A stretch of 64,000 bases of DNA. Origin: Gemmatimonadota bacterium. Its GTDB lineage: Bacteria > Gemmatimonadota > Gemmatimonadetes > Gemmatimonadales > Gemmatimonadaceae. The translations under genes were made by a program, and so were the position numbers. The notes under the pieces are model-generated. The model was not told where the DNA came from and did not search any database. It worked only from the letters and a program-made list of their open reading frames with translations. Position 1 is the stretch's first letter. Each line of letters begins with the position of its first letter. The stretch covers positions 248,001 through 312,000 of the forward strand of contig JACPFW010000015.1 of the NCBI GenBank assembly GCA_016182795.1, in the 5' to 3' direction. This document shows positions 7,048-18,900 of this stretch, in pieces.

Positions 7048-7116
7048 ACAACCTCCGTTAAACCCACCCTGCACCCCGCACCACACTCTGCCTATGCACC
7101 CTGCACCCAACAGGCA

Positions 7117-10100
7117 TCACATCGCGATCTTGGGCTTTGTCGCCGGCACAATCACCCCAGGCACCTTCGCATCCTGCAGCAACTTGTTGAACGCCGGCAC
7201 ATCCTGCATCTCAATCGCATCGACATCGGCCTTCAGCGCCTTCCACATCGCCTCAAGATCCACAAACCGCTCGCGCATCGGCTGCGTCACCACGTCGTTG
7301 GCTTCGAGATTCCCGAGCAGGAACAGGTACTGCGCGTTGATGCCGTTGCGGTAGTTGATGATGTCCTGGCCGTTGCGCGACTTGGTGGTGAGCTTGGGGT
7401 CCACCACCTCGACCTTCGACGTGATCCCCTTCCCCTTCTCGGCGATTACCGTCGCCTGATCCGCGTCCTTGGTGCGCTCCACGACTTTGAGCACCTGCTC
7501 CTTGATGTCGCGCAGGCGCAGCACCGACTCGTGAATCTCCTTGACGCGCGCCACGATGGCGCGCGACAGCGAATCGCGCGCCGCAACCTCTGCCGCGTCC
7601 AACCGCACGCGCGGATCAGCGAGCACGTCGAGCGGCTGCGTCTGCGTGACGCTGCCATAGCGCAGGCGTACGCCGTAGCGCCCCGGCGTCACGAGCGCGC
7701 CGCCGTTGGGGCCGCCAAAGGTGGAGATCCCCTCAAGCTGAGTTGGCGTCTCGCCGCGCAAATCCCACTGGAATGCGTTGAGCCCCTGCTTGGGCATCAG
7801 TCGACTCGCCCCCGCGCCACCGCGGCGTCCGCCGCTGGCGGCCGCGCCGGCCGGCGCCTTGGACGAATACGACCGTACCACGGTGCCGCGCGCATCGAGA
7901 AACTCGAGCGTCATCGCCGAGGCGGTGTCGGGGGCGGCGGCCAGCCAGAAGTAGACGTTGGCTCCCGCCGGCGCATTGCGCCCCGCGTCGCGCACCGGCG
8001 GGTTGCCGCCGGGCACCTGCAACGCCGCGCGCGGCGCAAAGAGGTACGCTGACTTCGCAATCAAGCTGTCGGCCATCTGGCGCACCGCGCTGACGTCGTC
8101 GAGGATCCAGAACGCGCGCCCCTCGGTGCTGGCATACAGGTTGTCGTGCCGCACCACGAGGTCGGTGACGGGCGTGACGGGCAGGTTCTGCGAGAACGGC
8201 TGCCAGGACGCACCATCATTGAAGGACACATACACGCCGGTCTCGGTCGCCGCGTACAGCAGACCAGCGCGCGCCGGATCGGCGCGCACGCTGCGCACCG
8301 GCTCACCGTCGCGCAGGCCAGCGGAGATCTTCGTCCACGTCTTGCCGTAATCCGTCGTCTTGAACGCATACGGTGAGTACTCGCCGCGGCGGTCGCGCCG
8401 ATACGCGAGATATGCCGTGCCGGCATCGTGCGGCGAAGCGTCGATGTGGTTTGACAGTCCTTCGCCCACGCCGGCCGGCGTCACGTTGGTCCACGTCTTG
8501 CCGCCGTCGCGCGTCACTTGCACCAGGCCGTCATCGGTGCCCACCCACAGCACGTTGGCGTCCTTGGGCGACTCGCTGATCGTCACGATCGTGTTGTAGA
8601 TCTCGCCGCCCGCCCCTTCGTTGGTGATTGGGCCGCCGCCAAGTCCCTGCGTGGCCTTGTCATTGCGGGTGAGGTCGGGAGAGATGGGCGTCCAGTGCTT
8701 GCCGCGGTCGCTCGTCTTGAACAACACATTACCGCCGTGATACACCACGCGGCCGTCGTGCTGCGAGACGACAATCGGCGCCGTCCAGTTGTAGCGATAG
8801 CGCGTCTGGTCGGACGGCTCGGTGAGGTTGAGCGCCGGATACGGCATGATCTGCCGCGACAGGTCGGTCTGCGTATCGAGTTCTTCGATGATCCCCTGGT
8901 AACAGCCGCCGTACGTGTAACGCGGGTTGGCGCGATCGACGCCAACGTTGGCGCTCTCACACCCGGGGCCGGGCTGCCAGTCGTTGGGCGTAATGGAGAA
9001 GCCGTCGGTGCGGCTCTTGATGATCACCGACGAGTTGTCCTGCTGGCCGCCGTACAGGCGGTACGGATAGACGTCGTCGACCGCGATGTGATAGAACTGC
9101 GCCGTGGGCTGGTTGTCCTGCGTGCTCCAGCTCTTGCCGCCGTCGAGCGAGATGGTCGCGCCACCGTCGTTGGCGTTGATCACGTAGCGCGGGTCGGACG
9201 GATTGATCCACAGCCCGTGATTGTCGCCGTGCTTCGCCGCAACCGTCTCGAACGTCCGCCCACCGTCGATGGAGCGCATCACCGGCGCGTTCATCACCCA
9301 GACGACATCGGCGTTCATAGGATCCGCCGTGATATTCATATAGTACCACGACCGCGTCTGGATCAGCCGATCCTCGCTGAGCAGGCGCCAGCTCTTGCCG
9401 GCATCATCGGAACGGTACAACCCGCCCTTCTCGGCTTCGACAATCGCATAGACGCGATCGGGGTTCGCCGGCGAGACATCGACGCCGATTTTCCCCATCA
9501 GCTTCGGCAATCCCGAGGTGAGGCGCGTCCACGTGTCGCCACCGTCGGTGCTCTTCCACAGCCCCGACCCGGGGCCGCCCGAACGGACCATCCATGGGAG
9601 GCGCTGATGATCCCAGAACGCGGCGTACAGAATGCGCGGGTTGGTGGGATCCATTGACAGCGCGCTCGCGCCGCTGGTGGCGTTCTCGCCCTTGAGCACG
9701 AGCGCCCACGTCTTGCCGCCATCGCTCGACCGATAAATGCCGCGGTCGGGCGTGCCGACCCAGCGCTCGCCCTGCGCCGCCACATACACGAGATCCGGAT
9801 TCTTGGGGTGCACCCGGATATTCGAGATCTGCTTGGTCTTCTCGAGCCCGATGTGCGTCCACGTCTTTCCGGCGTCGGTGCTCTTATAGACACCATCGCC
9901 AAACGACGACGATTGCCCGCGCACGGCATGCTCGCCGGTGCCGACATACACGACGTTGGGGTCCGACTCGGCGACTGTGATCGCGCCAATCGAACTCGTC
10001 TTGAAGAAGCCGTCGCTGATGTTGCGCCAGCTCAGCCCCGCGTCGTCTGTCTTCCAGACGCCGCCGCCAGTGTAGCCGGCGTAGTAGGTCATCGGCTGGC

Positions 10101-10281
10101 CGGTCACGCCGGTCACGGCGACGGCGCGTCCGCCGCGGAAGGGGCCGATGTTGCGCCACTGCAGGGCGCGGAACGCCGAAGAGTCGAAAGCGGCCGGCGC
10201 GGTGGGGGCGGCAGCGGGCTTGGAACGCTGCGCGCCGAGTGGGAGCGCGAGCACGAGGGGGAGGCAGAGCCAGGGGCGCAT
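7117..10281 (-). CDS. Secreted sortilin/VPS10-like BNR beta-propeller protein, paralogue 1
   Basis: 1054 residues from ATG 10281, with a signal peptide ([14 protein letters not shown]). The N-terminal 750 residues are a string of BNR/Asp-box repeats (SxDGGxTW, for example [24 protein letters not shown]) alternating with DPxNPxxVYVG strands, as in sortilin-type ten-bladed propellers and exo-xyloglucanases. The propeller ends near [16 protein letters not shown], and a C-terminal region of about 300 residues follows with a beta domain and helices. Annotation pipelines usually call such proteins glycosyl hydrolases, but no catalytic acid pair is evident and they may bind proteins or glycans. It is divergent from paralogue 2, with 138 bp between the two starts. 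Confidence 0.88.
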   Translation of the reverse strand: MRPWLCLPLVLALPLGAQRSKPAAAPTAPAAFDSSAFRALQWRNIGPFRGGRAVAVTGVTGQPMTYYAGYTGGGVWKTDDAGLSWRNISDGFFKTSSIGAITVAESDPNVVYVGTGEHAVRGQSSSFGDGVYKSTDAGKTWTHIGLEKTKQISNIRVHPKNPDLVYVAAQGERWVGTPDRGIYRSSDGGKTWALVLKGENATSGASALSMDPTNPRILYAAFWDHQRLPWMVRSGGPGSGLWKSTDGGDTWTRLTSGLPKLMGKIGVDVSPANPDRVYAIVEAEKGGLYRSDDAGKSWRLLSEDRLIQTRSWYYMNITADPMNADVVWVMNAPVMRSIDGGRTFETVAAKHGDNHGLWINPSDPRYVINANDGGATISLDGGKSWSTQDNQPTAQFYHIAVDDVYPYRLYGGQQDNSSVIIKSRTDGFSITPNDWQPGPGCESANVGVDRANPRYTYGGCYQGIIEELDTQTDLSRQIMPYPALNLTEPSDQTRYRYNWTAPIVVSQHDGRVVYHGGNVLFKTSDRGKHWTPISPDLTRNDKATQGLGGGPITNEGAGGEIYNTIVTISESPKDANVLWVGTDDGLVQVTRDGGKTWTNVTPAGVGEGLSNHIDASPHDAGTAYLAYRRDRRGEYSPYAFKTTDYGKTWTKISAGLRDGEPVRSVRADPARAGLLYAATETGVYVSFNDGASWQPFSQNLPVTPVTDLVVRHDNLYASTEGRAFWILDDVSAVRQMADSLIAKSAYLFAPRAALQVPGGNPPVRDAGRNAPAGANVYFWLAAAPDTASAMTLEFLDARGTVVRSYSSKAPAGAAASGGRRGGAGASRLMPKQGLNAFQWDLRGETPTQLEGISTFGGPNGGALVTPGRYGVRLRYGSVTQTQPLDVLADPRVRLDAAEVAARDSLSRAIVARVKEIHESVLRLRDIKEQVLKVVERTKDADQATVIAEKGKGITSKVEVVDPKLTTKSRNGQDIINYRNGINAQYLFLLGNLEANDVVTQPMRERFVDLEAMWKALKADVDAIEMQDVPAFNKLLQDAKVPGVIVPATKPKIAM

Positions 10282-10419
10282 GACGGGGTCGGGTGGGAGG
10301 TCTGGCAGAAAATCACCTCTGGACCCGCGCTCGGCTAGCCGGAGGCCCGCGCCCAACGTACCGCGCCGATGCGCCGTACCTTTACGTCAGCACCGCCTCC
10401 ACCTGTACGGGGATTCCCT

Positions 10420-13400
10420 ATGCGATTCCGTCTGGCCCTCCTGCTGTGCGGCACGGCCGCCACGCTGCACGCGCAGGCGATCGACTCCGCTGCCACCGTC
10501 AATATGAAGTGGCGTAATCTTGGCCCCGCCAACTTCATGGGGCGCCTTGCCGACGTTGTCGGCATTCCCGGTCCCAGCAAGACGCTGTTCATCGCCGCCG
10601 CGGCCGGCGGCGTGTGGAAGACTACCAACAACGGCCAGACGTGGCGCCCCGTCTTTGACGACAAGCGAGTGGCCTCGCTCGGCTCGCTCGCCATCGCGCC
10701 GTCCGACACGCAGCAAGTCTGGCTGGGCACCGGCGAACCGCACTCGCGCAACAGCATCGAGCCCGGCGCCGGCATCTACAAGTCAATGGACGGCGGCATC
10801 ACCTGGAAGCTGATGGGCCTCGAGAAGACCCAGCATATCGGGCACATCGAGGTCGATCCGCGCAATCCGAACGTGGTGTGGGTGGCCGCGCTGGGCGCCG
10901 CGTGGACGAGCAACCCCGAACGCGGGCTGTACAAGACCAGCGACGGCGGCACGACCTGGCAGCTGGTGAAGTTCATCAACGACAAGACCGGCTTTGTGGA
11001 TGTCGACATCGACCCCAAAAATCCCGACGTGATGTACGCGACGTCGTATCAGCGCCTGCGCACGCCGTACTCGCTGAACAGCGGCGGCCCCGGCTCGGCG
11101 CTCTGGAAGTCGGTCGACGCCGGCAAGACGTGGACGGAAATCACCGGCAACGGCTTCCCCACCGGCCCCAAGGGGCGCATGGAGATCGCGATTGCCCGCA
11201 GCAACCCGGACATCGTGTACGCGATGGTCGAGGCGGCGACGGCAGACAAGAACGGCAAGTACGCGGCCGAGCGCACGCCGGCGGCCAATGGCCTGTATCG
11301 CTCCGCCGACGCCGGCAAGACGTGGGTGAAGACGAACAACGCCAACGTGCGTCCGTTCTACTACTCGCAGGTGCGCGTCGATCCCAAGAACCCCGACCGC
11401 GTCTATTTCTCGTCGACACAGCTGCAGGTGTCGGACGACGGCGGCAAGACGTCACGCGTGGCCGCACAGAGCGTGCACGTGGACGACCACGGCCTGTGGA
11501 TCGATCCCAACGACCCCGAGCGGTGGGCGCTGGCCAATGACGGCGGCGTGGCCATCACGTTCGACAAGGGCGGCAACTTTGTGCAGGGGATGAACGTCCC
11601 CGTCGCGCAGTTCTACGAAGTCAGCTACGACATGTCGGTCCCGTACAACGTCTGCGCCGGCGCCCAGGACAACGGCACGTGGTGCGGCCCGAGCCGGCGC
11701 AAGGCTGGCGGCGTGAACAACGCCTACTGGTACACGATCGCCGGCGGCGACGGCTTCTACACCGACCAGGACCCGACCAACCCGGACATCAAGTTCGGCG
11801 AGTCGCAGGGCGGCAACGTGTCGCGCGTGAACGTGCGCACCGGCGAGCGCGCCTCGATGCGCAAGCCGTCGTGGCAGGAGCAGTACAAGCGCTGGGAAGA
11901 TTCCATTGCCATCGTGCGCGGCGACCTGAGCAAGCCGGTCACCAAGGAGATGGCCAAGGCGCTCGACGCGCTGAAGGCGAAGCAGAAGCAGGATTCGGTG
12001 GACCTCGCCCTGCGCTTCAACTGGAACTCGCCGTTCTTCCTGTCGCCGCACAACGCCCAGACGTTCTACTTTGGCGGCAACCGCGTGCTGAAGAGCACCA
12101 AGCAGGGCGACGACCTGTATCTCATCTCGCCTGATCTGTCCAAGAAGCTGGCGGCGAAGATCGACACGTCGATGAACCTGACGGGCGGCATCACGCTCGA
12201 CGCCACCGGAGCGGAGACGTACGGCACGATCGTGGCGCTCGCCGAGTCGTACATGAAGCCCGGCCTGCTGTTTGCGGGCACAGACGACGGCAATGTGTGG
12301 AAGTCGCCCAACGACGGCGCCTCGTGGGAGAACCTCACGTCGCGCTTCCCCGGCCTGCCGGGCGAACTGTACGTGGCGCGCATCGAGCCGTCGCACTTCG
12401 ATTCGCTGACGTTCTACGTGGCATTCGACAATCACCGCTACAACGATTTCACGCCGTACCTGTACGCCACGAATGACGGCGGCAAGACGTTCCGCTCGAT
12501 CGTGAACAACCTGCCCAAGGACATGCCGGGCGACTACCTGCATGTCGTGCGCGAAGATCCGACCAACGCCAACCTGCTGTTCGTTGGCTCGTCGGTGGCG
12601 GTGTACGCGTCGATCGACAAGGGCGCCACGTGGTCGCGGTTCATGAGCGGCATGCCGACGGTGCCGATCTACGACCTCAAGATTCATCCGCGCGACCATG
12701 AGCTCATCGCTTCCACGCACGGGCGCGGCATTTGGGTGGCGGACATCACGCCCCTGCAGCAGATGACGCCGACGGTGCTCGCCGCCGACGCGTACCTGTT
12801 TGCGCCGCACACCGCGTACCAGTGGGGCGAAGGACCGACGCTGATGGCGAGCGGCAATGGCAATGCGCAGGCGTTCTTCCAGGTGCCGAGCCCGGCCTAC
12901 GGCGCGGACATCTGGTATCGCGTGGGCGCGGGCGGCGGTTCGCCGCGCATCATCATCACGACGGTGGGCGGCGATACGCTGGCCAACCTCGCGGGGGCCG
13001 GCGGCCCCGGAGTGCACGCCGTGACGTGGAACTTCCGCGGACGCGCGCCGGCCGCGGTGGCCGCGTCGCTGTCGCCGTCGGAAAAGCGCGACTCGGTGAT
13101 CAAGGCGACGCGCGCGCCGATGGTGCTCGATTCGCTTACGAAAGCGGGCTACGACAGCACCGCATTGGCGCGTGTCAAGCAGTTGTTGAATCCGCCGGCT
13201 GGTGGTTTCGGCGGTCGCGGCGGTCAGGCTGGACGCACGGGCATTGGATGCGAACGTCCGCTCTCGCAGTGGGACGCGTTCTGCGCGCGGCCGGGTGAAG
13301 GGTCGGTGGCGCGCAACGGGCTCGTGGCTGATGCGACCGCCGGTGGCGGCGTGCAGCGCGGTCCGGAGCCGGAGAACGTGCGCAGGGTCTTCGACATCAT

Positions 13401-13596
13401 CGGCCTCAAGATGCCGGCCCCCGCGGGACGCGGCTTCGGCGGATTCGGCGTCGGCGGCAGCGAAGCGAGCACGGGCTCGTACCTCATCACGCTGAAGATC
13501 GGCGACAAGAGCTACAAGCAGGTGCTGAAGGTCGAGCGTGTGAGCGGCGGCGAGAGCGCCGGCTTCTCGTTCTTCGGGGATGACGAGCACCGGTAA
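10420..13596 (+). CDS. Secreted sortilin/VPS10-like BNR beta-propeller protein, paralogue 2
   Basis: 1058 residues from ATG 10420, where a signal peptide (FRLALLLCGTAATLHAQ) begins. It shares the layout of its two neighbours: W-R-N-L-G-P near the N-terminus, repeated Asp boxes (TSDGGTTW, SVDAGKTW, SADAGKTW, TNDGGKTF), then THGRGIWVADITPLQQM closing the propeller. The C-terminal 250 residues include a Gly-rich insert (GGFGGRGGQAGRTG) with two Cys (GCERP, FCARP) not seen in the others. In the second half of the propeller a Lys-rich helical insertion (about residues 500-550) interrupts the repeats. Likely exported or surface bound. A terminator hairpin follows the stop. Confidence 0.87.
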   Translation: MRFRLALLLCGTAATLHAQAIDSAATVNMKWRNLGPANFMGRLADVVGIPGPSKTLFIAAAAGGVWKTTNNGQTWRPVFDDKRVASLGSLAIAPSDTQQVWLGTGEPHSRNSIEPGAGIYKSMDGGITWKLMGLEKTQHIGHIEVDPRNPNVVWVAALGAAWTSNPERGLYKTSDGGTTWQLVKFINDKTGFVDVDIDPKNPDVMYATSYQRLRTPYSLNSGGPGSALWKSVDAGKTWTEITGNGFPTGPKGRMEIAIARSNPDIVYAMVEAATADKNGKYAAERTPAANGLYRSADAGKTWVKTNNANVRPFYYSQVRVDPKNPDRVYFSSTQLQVSDDGGKTSRVAAQSVHVDDHGLWIDPNDPERWALANDGGVAITFDKGGNFVQGMNVPVAQFYEVSYDMSVPYNVCAGAQDNGTWCGPSRRKAGGVNNAYWYTIAGGDGFYTDQDPTNPDIKFGESQGGNVSRVNVRTGERASMRKPSWQEQYKRWEDSIAIVRGDLSKPVTKEMAKALDALKAKQKQDSVDLALRFNWNSPFFLSPHNAQTFYFGGNRVLKSTKQGDDLYLISPDLSKKLAAKIDTSMNLTGGITLDATGAETYGTIVALAESYMKPGLLFAGTDDGNVWKSPNDGASWENLTSRFPGLPGELYVARIEPSHFDSLTFYVAFDNHRYNDFTPYLYATNDGGKTFRSIVNNLPKDMPGDYLHVVREDPTNANLLFVGSSVAVYASIDKGATWSRFMSGMPTVPIYDLKIHPRDHELIASTHGRGIWVADITPLQQMTPTVLAADAYLFAPHTAYQWGEGPTLMASGNGNAQAFFQVPSPAYGADIWYRVGAGGGSPRIIITTVGGDTLANLAGAGGPGVHAVTWNFRGRAPAAVAASLSPSEKRDSVIKATRAPMVLDSLTKAGYDSTALARVKQLLNPPAGGFGGRGGQAGRTGIGCERPLSQWDAFCARPGEGSVARNGLVADATAGGGVQRGPEPENVRRVFDIIGLKMPAPAGRGFGGFGVGGSEASTGSYLITLKIGDKSYKQVLKVERVSGGESAGFSFFGDDEHR

Positions 13597-13608
13597 CGCA
13601 CATCACAG

Positions 13609-13650
13609 CACGTGCGAGGGGCGGCCGAGTTGGCCGCCCCTTTGCACGTG
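13609..13650. terminator. Bidirectional terminator hairpin
   Basis: GGGGCGGCC (13618-13626) pairs perfectly with GGCCGCCCC (13632-13640) around a GAGTT loop, followed by TTT. Flanking CACGTGC and GCACGTG extend the stem. It lies between convergent genes (BNR protein and purE). Confidence 0.75.
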
Positions 13651-13655
13651 TGGAC

Positions 13656-14165
13656 TCAGCCGGTGGACCGCTGGAGCCGGCGGTTCTTGGCCCGCGACTC
13701 ACGCTCCAGCTCGCGCCGGTACTCGGCGACGCGACCGCGCAGGCGATCGTCGGAGGCGGCCAGCACCTGCACGGCCAGCACGCCGGCGTTCCAGCCGCCG
13801 CCGATCGCGACCGTCGCCACCGGGATGCCAGACGGCATCTGCACAATGGAAAGCAGCGAGTCGAGCCCCTTGAGCGCCTTGGACTCCACGGGCACGCCGA
13901 TCACGGGGAGCGGCGTGAGACTGGCAAGCATCCCTGGGAGATGCGCGGCGCCGCCGGCGCCGGCAATGATCACCCGCGTGCCGCGCGGGGCGGCGGCGCG
14001 GGCGAAGCGCACCATATCGAGGGGCGTGCGATGCGCAGAGAGGACGCGGACTTCGGTGGCGACGCCGAACCGCTCGCACGCCTTGTGCGCGGACTCAAGC
14101 GTGGGCCAGTCGGAATCGCTCCCCATCACGATGGCGACCGGCGCGGACTGTACGGTGCGACTCAT
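13656..14165 (-). CDS. purE: 5-(carboxyamino)imidazole ribonucleotide mutase PurE
   Basis: 169 residues. PurE rearranges N5-CAIR to CAIR in de novo purine synthesis, after PurK. The class I signature is complete: [14 protein letters not shown] near the N-terminus, SAHRTP with the active-site His, the [11 protein letters not shown] loop and the [11 protein letters not shown] strand. The start is ATG 14165, because it overlaps the stop of purK in an ATGA arrangement, indicating translational coupling. An upstream in-frame ATG would extend into purK by 11 residues and is unlikely. The C-terminal tail ([20 protein letters not shown]) is basic and somewhat longer than usual. Cytoplasmic, normally an octamer. 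Confidence 0.95.
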   Translation of the reverse strand: MSRTVQSAPVAIVMGSDSDWPTLESAHKACERFGVATEVRVLSAHRTPLDMVRFARAAAPRGTRVIIAGAGGAAHLPGMLASLTPLPVIGVPVESKALKGLDSLLSIVQMPSGIPVATVAIGGGWNAGVLAVQVLAASDDRLRGRVAEYRRELERESRAKNRRLQRSTG

Positions 14166-15367
14166 GCTGCCTCCCCAAATGAAATGGCGGCCGCGCACTG
14201 CGACGCCGCCGATTCGGCCTGCTCCACGGTGTCGCCAAGCGCGGTCACGTGCCCGAGCTTGCGTCCGGCGCCGCTCATCAGCTTGCCATACAGGTGCACG
14301 TTGGCGCCCTCCACGGCGAGGGCCCGCTCCAGCCCCATCGGCCGCGCCGTCGTCTGCCGCGTACCAAGCAGGTTCACCATCACCGCCGCCGGCGCGACCA
14401 TACGCGTAGAGCCAAGCGGCAAGCCGAGCACCGCGCGCACGTGGTTCTCGAACTGCGAGCAGGCGCAGGCTTCAATGGTGTAGTGGCCGGAGTTGTGCAC
14501 GCGCGGCGCGAGTTCGTTGATAACGACCTCGCCACTGGCGGTGAGGAAGCACTCCACGCCCATGGCCCCCACCATGCCGGCCGCGTCGGCGGCGCGGCGC
14601 GCCACCTCGCTGACGCGCGCCGCAATCTCGGGCGTCACCCGCGCCGGGGCGCGCACCACGTTGCAGACGTGATTCCGCTGTTCCGTCTCGACCACCGGAT
14701 AAGTGACCGTTTCGCCGGTCCGCGCACGCACGACAATGGTCGCCAGTTCCAGTGAGAATTCGCACCACGCCTCGGCGTACAGCGCGCGGGCGCCACCCGC
14801 GCCGAGTGCGTGAAAGGCCGACTCGGCTTCGTCGACGGTGCGCACGGTGGCGTTGCCGCGACCGTCGTAGGCGTCGCGCCGCGCCTTGAGCACGAGCGGC
14901 AGTCCGAGCCGTTGGACCGCTGTGCGGAGCTGATGGAGCGAGTCGACGCGTGCGTACGGCACGACGGGGAGACCGGCGGCCTCGAGCAGGGCCTTCTGCT
15001 GGTATTTGTCCTGGGCGCGCGACACCGTAACCGACCCGGGGAGCACGACGCGGCCGGCAGCCTCGAGGCTGCGCAGCGCCTCGGCGTCGACGAACTCGTT
15101 TTCGAGGGTGATGACGTCGGTGCGCGCGGCGAGCTGGGCGAGGACGGCCGGATCGTTCCAATCGCCGACCAGCGCGTGGGTGGCGAGGGTGGCGGCGGGG
15201 CTCAGCCGGTTGCGCTCGAGGATCACGACATCGCAGCCGAGTCGGAGGGCGGCCATGGCCGTCATGCGGGCGAGCTGGCCGCCGCCGACGATGCCGAGTC
15301 GCGGGGCGAGAGCCGGCGGTTCGGCGTCCGGCCGTCCGAGGAGGGCGTTGTCGTAGGATTCTTGCAT
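14162..15367 (-). CDS. purK: 5-(carboxyamino)imidazole ribonucleotide synthase PurK
   Basis: About 401 residues from ATG 15367; a TTG at 15424 would add 19 residues rich in Ala and Pro that do not look native. PurK uses ATP and bicarbonate to carboxylate AIR to N5-CAIR. The N-terminal Rossmann-like part has [12 protein letters not shown], and an ATP-grasp domain follows with [14 protein letters not shown], the substrate lid, then [29 protein letters not shown], which carries the Mg and ATP ligands. Length and motifs are standard. It is the upstream gene of the purK-purE operon, and the pair is divergent from the small winged-helix gene at 15521. Confidence 0.95.
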   Translation of the reverse strand: MQESYDNALLGRPDAEPPALAPRLGIVGGGQLARMTAMAALRLGCDVVILERNRLSPAATLATHALVGDWNDPAVLAQLAARTDVITLENEFVDAEALRSLEAAGRVVLPGSVTVSRAQDKYQQKALLEAAGLPVVPYARVDSLHQLRTAVQRLGLPLVLKARRDAYDGRGNATVRTVDEAESAFHALGAGGARALYAEAWCEFSLELATIVVRARTGETVTYPVVETEQRNHVCNVVRAPARVTPEIAARVSEVARRAADAAGMVGAMGVECFLTASGEVVINELAPRVHNSGHYTIEACACSQFENHVRAVLGLPLGSTRMVAPAAVMVNLLGTRQTTARPMGLERALAVEGANVHLYGKLMSGAGRKLGHVTALGDTVEQAESAASQCAAAISFGEAA

Positions 15368-15441
15368 GGGGGGCGGAGACGGGATGCGGACCGCGGGAAG
15401 GCCGGCGGCGGGTGTTGCGGCCAACCCCGGCGCGCGCGATC

Positions 15442-15495
15442 TTGACAGCGGAAGAGCGAATGCTGATTCCTGATACCGGAAACATATTTCCTGTA
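15442..15495 (+). promoter_or_regulatory. Candidate promoter and palindromic operator
   Basis: The divergent gap between purK and the winged-helix gene contains a TTGACA hexamer (15442-15447) without a convincing -10 partner. It also holds a 14-bp palindrome, GGAAACATATTTCC (15478-15491, arms GGAAA and TTTCC). The palindrome lies 30 bp before the regulator start and could be its own operator. This is inferred from symmetry only. Confidence 0.35.
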
Positions 15496-15520
15496 TTTTC
15501 CTTCGTCAATCCGCGCGCCG

Positions 15521-15817
15521 ATGACCCCACACTGGACCTTCCTCACCAACCACGCCCACATCCTGCTCTGCCTGGCGGGCGACCCGACGCTGCGGCGCCG
15601 CGACCTCGCCGAGCGGGTGGGCATTACCGAGCGCGCGGTGGGATCGGTGCTCGCCGAGTTGGAGGAGGCCGGGGCGATCGCCGTGAAGCGTGACGGGCGC
15701 CGCAACCGGTATCGCCTGCGCGGGCGCGTGCGCCTGCGGCACCCGGTGGAGGCGCACCGAACGGTCGGCGACCTGATTGCCGCCATTGGGGCCGCCGTGC
15801 CCCGCGCGCGCAGGTAA
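15521..15817 (+). CDS. Small winged-helix transcriptional regulator
   Basis: 98 residues from ATG 15521. The N-terminal 65 residues form a MarR/ArsR-like winged helix: ILLCLAGDPTLRRRDLAERVGITERAVGSVLAEL contains helix 2, turn and recognition helix, and the basic wing is VKRDGRRNRYRL. The last 30 residues (HRTVGDLIAAIGAAV) form a helix, probably for dimerisation. There is no metal-binding Cys or ligand pocket to hint at the signal. It is divergent from purK and a palindrome lies just upstream. It may regulate itself or the downstream BNR gene at 15956, which begins 138 bp after its stop. Confidence 0.8.
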   Translation: MTPHWTFLTNHAHILLCLAGDPTLRRRDLAERVGITERAVGSVLAELEEAGAIAVKRDGRRNRYRLRGRVRLRHPVEAHRTVGDLIAAIGAAVPRARR

Positions 15818-15955
15818 CTCGCCGCAGCGGCCGAGCGCGTCGGATGGGAGCGGGCGTGGCGGGCGGTGCGCTGGCAGGATGGCGGTCAATGCGCGACTTT
15901 CCTGCCTGTTCTGCGAACCGCCCCCGCGACCCTCGTTCATCTCTCGGGCCTTTTT

Positions 15956-18900
15956 ATGACGCGTCAATTCCTCTCGTCCCTGCGCCTCGCCCTGCTGGTG
16001 GCGCCCCTCGGTGTGCTTGCCCAACGGGCCGGCACGCCGGCCAAGCCGGCCGCCGATACCACGCCGCGCTCGCCGTTCACCACCGAGGCGTTCGGCGGCC
16101 TGCGAGCCCGCAACATTGGCCCGGCCATGACCTCGGGGCGCATTGGAGCGCTTGCCGTGCACCCCACCAACCCGGCCATCATCTATGTGGGCGCGTCGTC
16201 GGGCAACCTGTGGAAGTCGGTGAACGGCGGCGCCACGTGGCAGCCGATCATGGACAAGGAAGGGGCGTACTCGATTGGCTGGATCACGATCGACCCGCGC
16301 AACCCGAACATTGTCTGGGTCGGAACCGGTGAGAACAACTCGCAGCGCTCCGTGGCGTACGGCGACGGCGTATACAAGTCGGAGGACAACGGCCGCTCGT
16401 GGAAGAACATGGGGCTCAAGCAGTCGGAGCACATCGGCAAGATTGTCGTTGACCCGACCAACAGCGACATCGTGTACGTGGCCGCGCAGGGGCCGCTGTG
16501 GAACGCCGGCGGCGACCGCGGGCTCTACAAGACGACCGACGGCGGCAAGACGTGGGAGCAGGTGCTGAAGATCAGCGAGCACACGGGCGTGAGCGACGTC
16601 GCGGTGGATCCGCGCAACCCGAAGGTCGTGATCGCCACCTCGTACCAGCGGCGGCGCCACTTCTTCACGCTGATCAACGGCGGCCCGGAGAGCGCCATCC
16701 ATCGCAGCACCGACGGCGGCAAGACGTGGACCAAGGTGAACACCGGCCTGCCGAGCGAGGAGCTGGGGCGCATTGGCATCGCGATGTCGCCGATGAATCC
16801 GAACATCGTGTACGCCAACGTCGAGGCCGCCAACCGCAAGGGTGGCATCTACCGCTCCAGCGACAACGGCGTGACGTGGGAGAAGCGCAGCGACTACAAC
16901 CAGGGCTCGATGTATTACGGCCAGATCTGGGCCGACCCGGTGGATGTGGACCGCATCTACGTGCCCGACGTCATGCAGCAGGTCTCGGATGACGGAGGCC
17001 GCACGCTGCGCGCGCTGGGCCAGCGCAGCATGCACGTGGACAATCACATTTTGTGGGTGGACCCGCGGAACACCGACCACCTGCTGCTTGGCAACGACGG
17101 CGGGCTGTACCGCAGCTGGGACCGCGGCGGCACGTGGGCATTCTACGAGAACCTGCCGATCACGCAGTTCTACGACGTGGACGTCGATTACGAGCTGCCG
17201 TTCTACAACATTGCCGGCGGCACACAGGACAACTATTCGCTGCACGGCCCGTCGCGCACGCGCTCGGACCACGGCATCCTGAACCAGGACTGGGTCGTGA
17301 CGCAGGGCGGTGACGGCTTTGTGTCGCGCATCGACCCAGAAGATCCGAACACGATCTACGCCGAGGCGCAGCACGGCTCGATGGTGCGCGTGGACCGCCG
17401 CACGGGACAGCGCGTGGGCATCCAGCCGAGCACGGAGCCGGGCGAAGCGCCGGCGCGCTGGAACTGGGATACCCCGATCCTCATCTCACCGTTCAGTCAC
17501 ACGCGGCTGTACACGGCGTCCCAGCGGCTGTACCGCAGCGAAGACCGCGGCAACACATGGACGGCGATTTCGGGCGACCTGTCGCGGCAGATCGACCGCA
17601 ACGCACAGCCGGTGATGGGAAAGATCTGGGGACCGGACGCCGTGGCGAAGAACCAGAGCACGGCGCTGTACGGGAACATCAGCGCCATCTCCGAATCGCC
17701 CGCCCAGATGGGCGTGCTGTACGTGGGCACCGACGACGGCCTCGTGCAGGTGAGCGAGGACAACGGCAAGAACTGGCGCCGAGTCGATTCCCTGCCCGGC
17801 GTGCCGAAGGACGCGTACGTCGCGCGCATCAAGGCCTCGAACTTTGATATCCGGCACGTGTACGTGGCGGTGGAGAACCACCAGAACGGCGACTACAAGC
17901 CGTACCTGCTGAAGAGCACGGACCTGGGACGCACCTGGACCTCGGTGGCCGGCGACCTGCCGGCGCGCGGATCGGTGTATGCGTTCGCCGAGGACCCCGT
18001 GGACGCGAACCTGCTGTTCGCCGGCACCGAGTTTGGCGCGTGGGCGAGCAAGGACGGCGGCAAGCACTGGTTCAAGATCCCGGGCCTGCCGACGATCGCG
18101 GTGCGCGACCTCGTGATCCAGAAACGCGAGAACGACCTGGTGATCGCGACGTTCGGGCGCGGCTTTTACGTGCTCGATGATTACACGCCGCTGCGCCGTG
18201 CGACCGCGGCGTCGCTGAAGACGGCGGGCGTCGAGCCGGTGCGTCCGACGTGGCTGTACATGACGACGCAGAGCTACGGCGGACGGGGCAAGAGTTTCCA
18301 GGGCGAGAACTTCTACACGGCCGACAACCCGCCGTACGGCGCGGTGATTACCTATTACCTCCCGGCCGCGCTGAAGACGGCGCAGGCGAAGCGCGTTGAG
18401 GCCGAGAAGGCCGCGGAGAAGGCCGGCAAGCCGATCAGCTACCCGTCGAATGACGCGTTGAAGGCCGAGGCGCTAGCCGAGGCGCCGACGGTGATCGTGA
18501 CGATTTACGACTCCACGGGCGCCGCGATCCGCACGCTCAATGGTCCGGTGGGCAAGGGCTTCCAGCGCGTGGCGTGGGACCTGCGCTTTGCCGCGGTCAC
18601 GCTGGGGCGAGGCGGCCGGCCGGCCGGCGGCGAGGCAGGTGAAGGTGGGGGCGGCGGCTTTGGCCCGAGCGGCCCATACGTGGTGCCCGGCACCTACAGC
18701 GTGACGGTGGCCACGCGCGTGGACGGCAAGATCACGCCGATTGGCGAGAAGCAGTCGATCACGGTGCGCAACGATCCGACGGGCACGGTGACGATGGCCG
18801 AGCATGCGGAGCGCGCCAAGTTCATGACGCGTCAGCAGTCGGTGCAGCGGCAGGTGACGGGCGCGGTGGAATTGGCCACGGCGACGCAGACGCGGCTCGA

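Noticed and set aside
11452-13590. 712-codon minus-strand open frame under BNR paralogue 2
   Set aside because: It is fully antisense to a strongly supported gene, has Arg/His-rich composition typical of GC-rich shadow frames and shows no motif.
15506-17374. 622-codon minus-strand open frame spanning the winged-helix gene and BNR paralogue 3
   Set aside because: Antisense to two supported genes; repetitive composition mirrors the BNR repeats.
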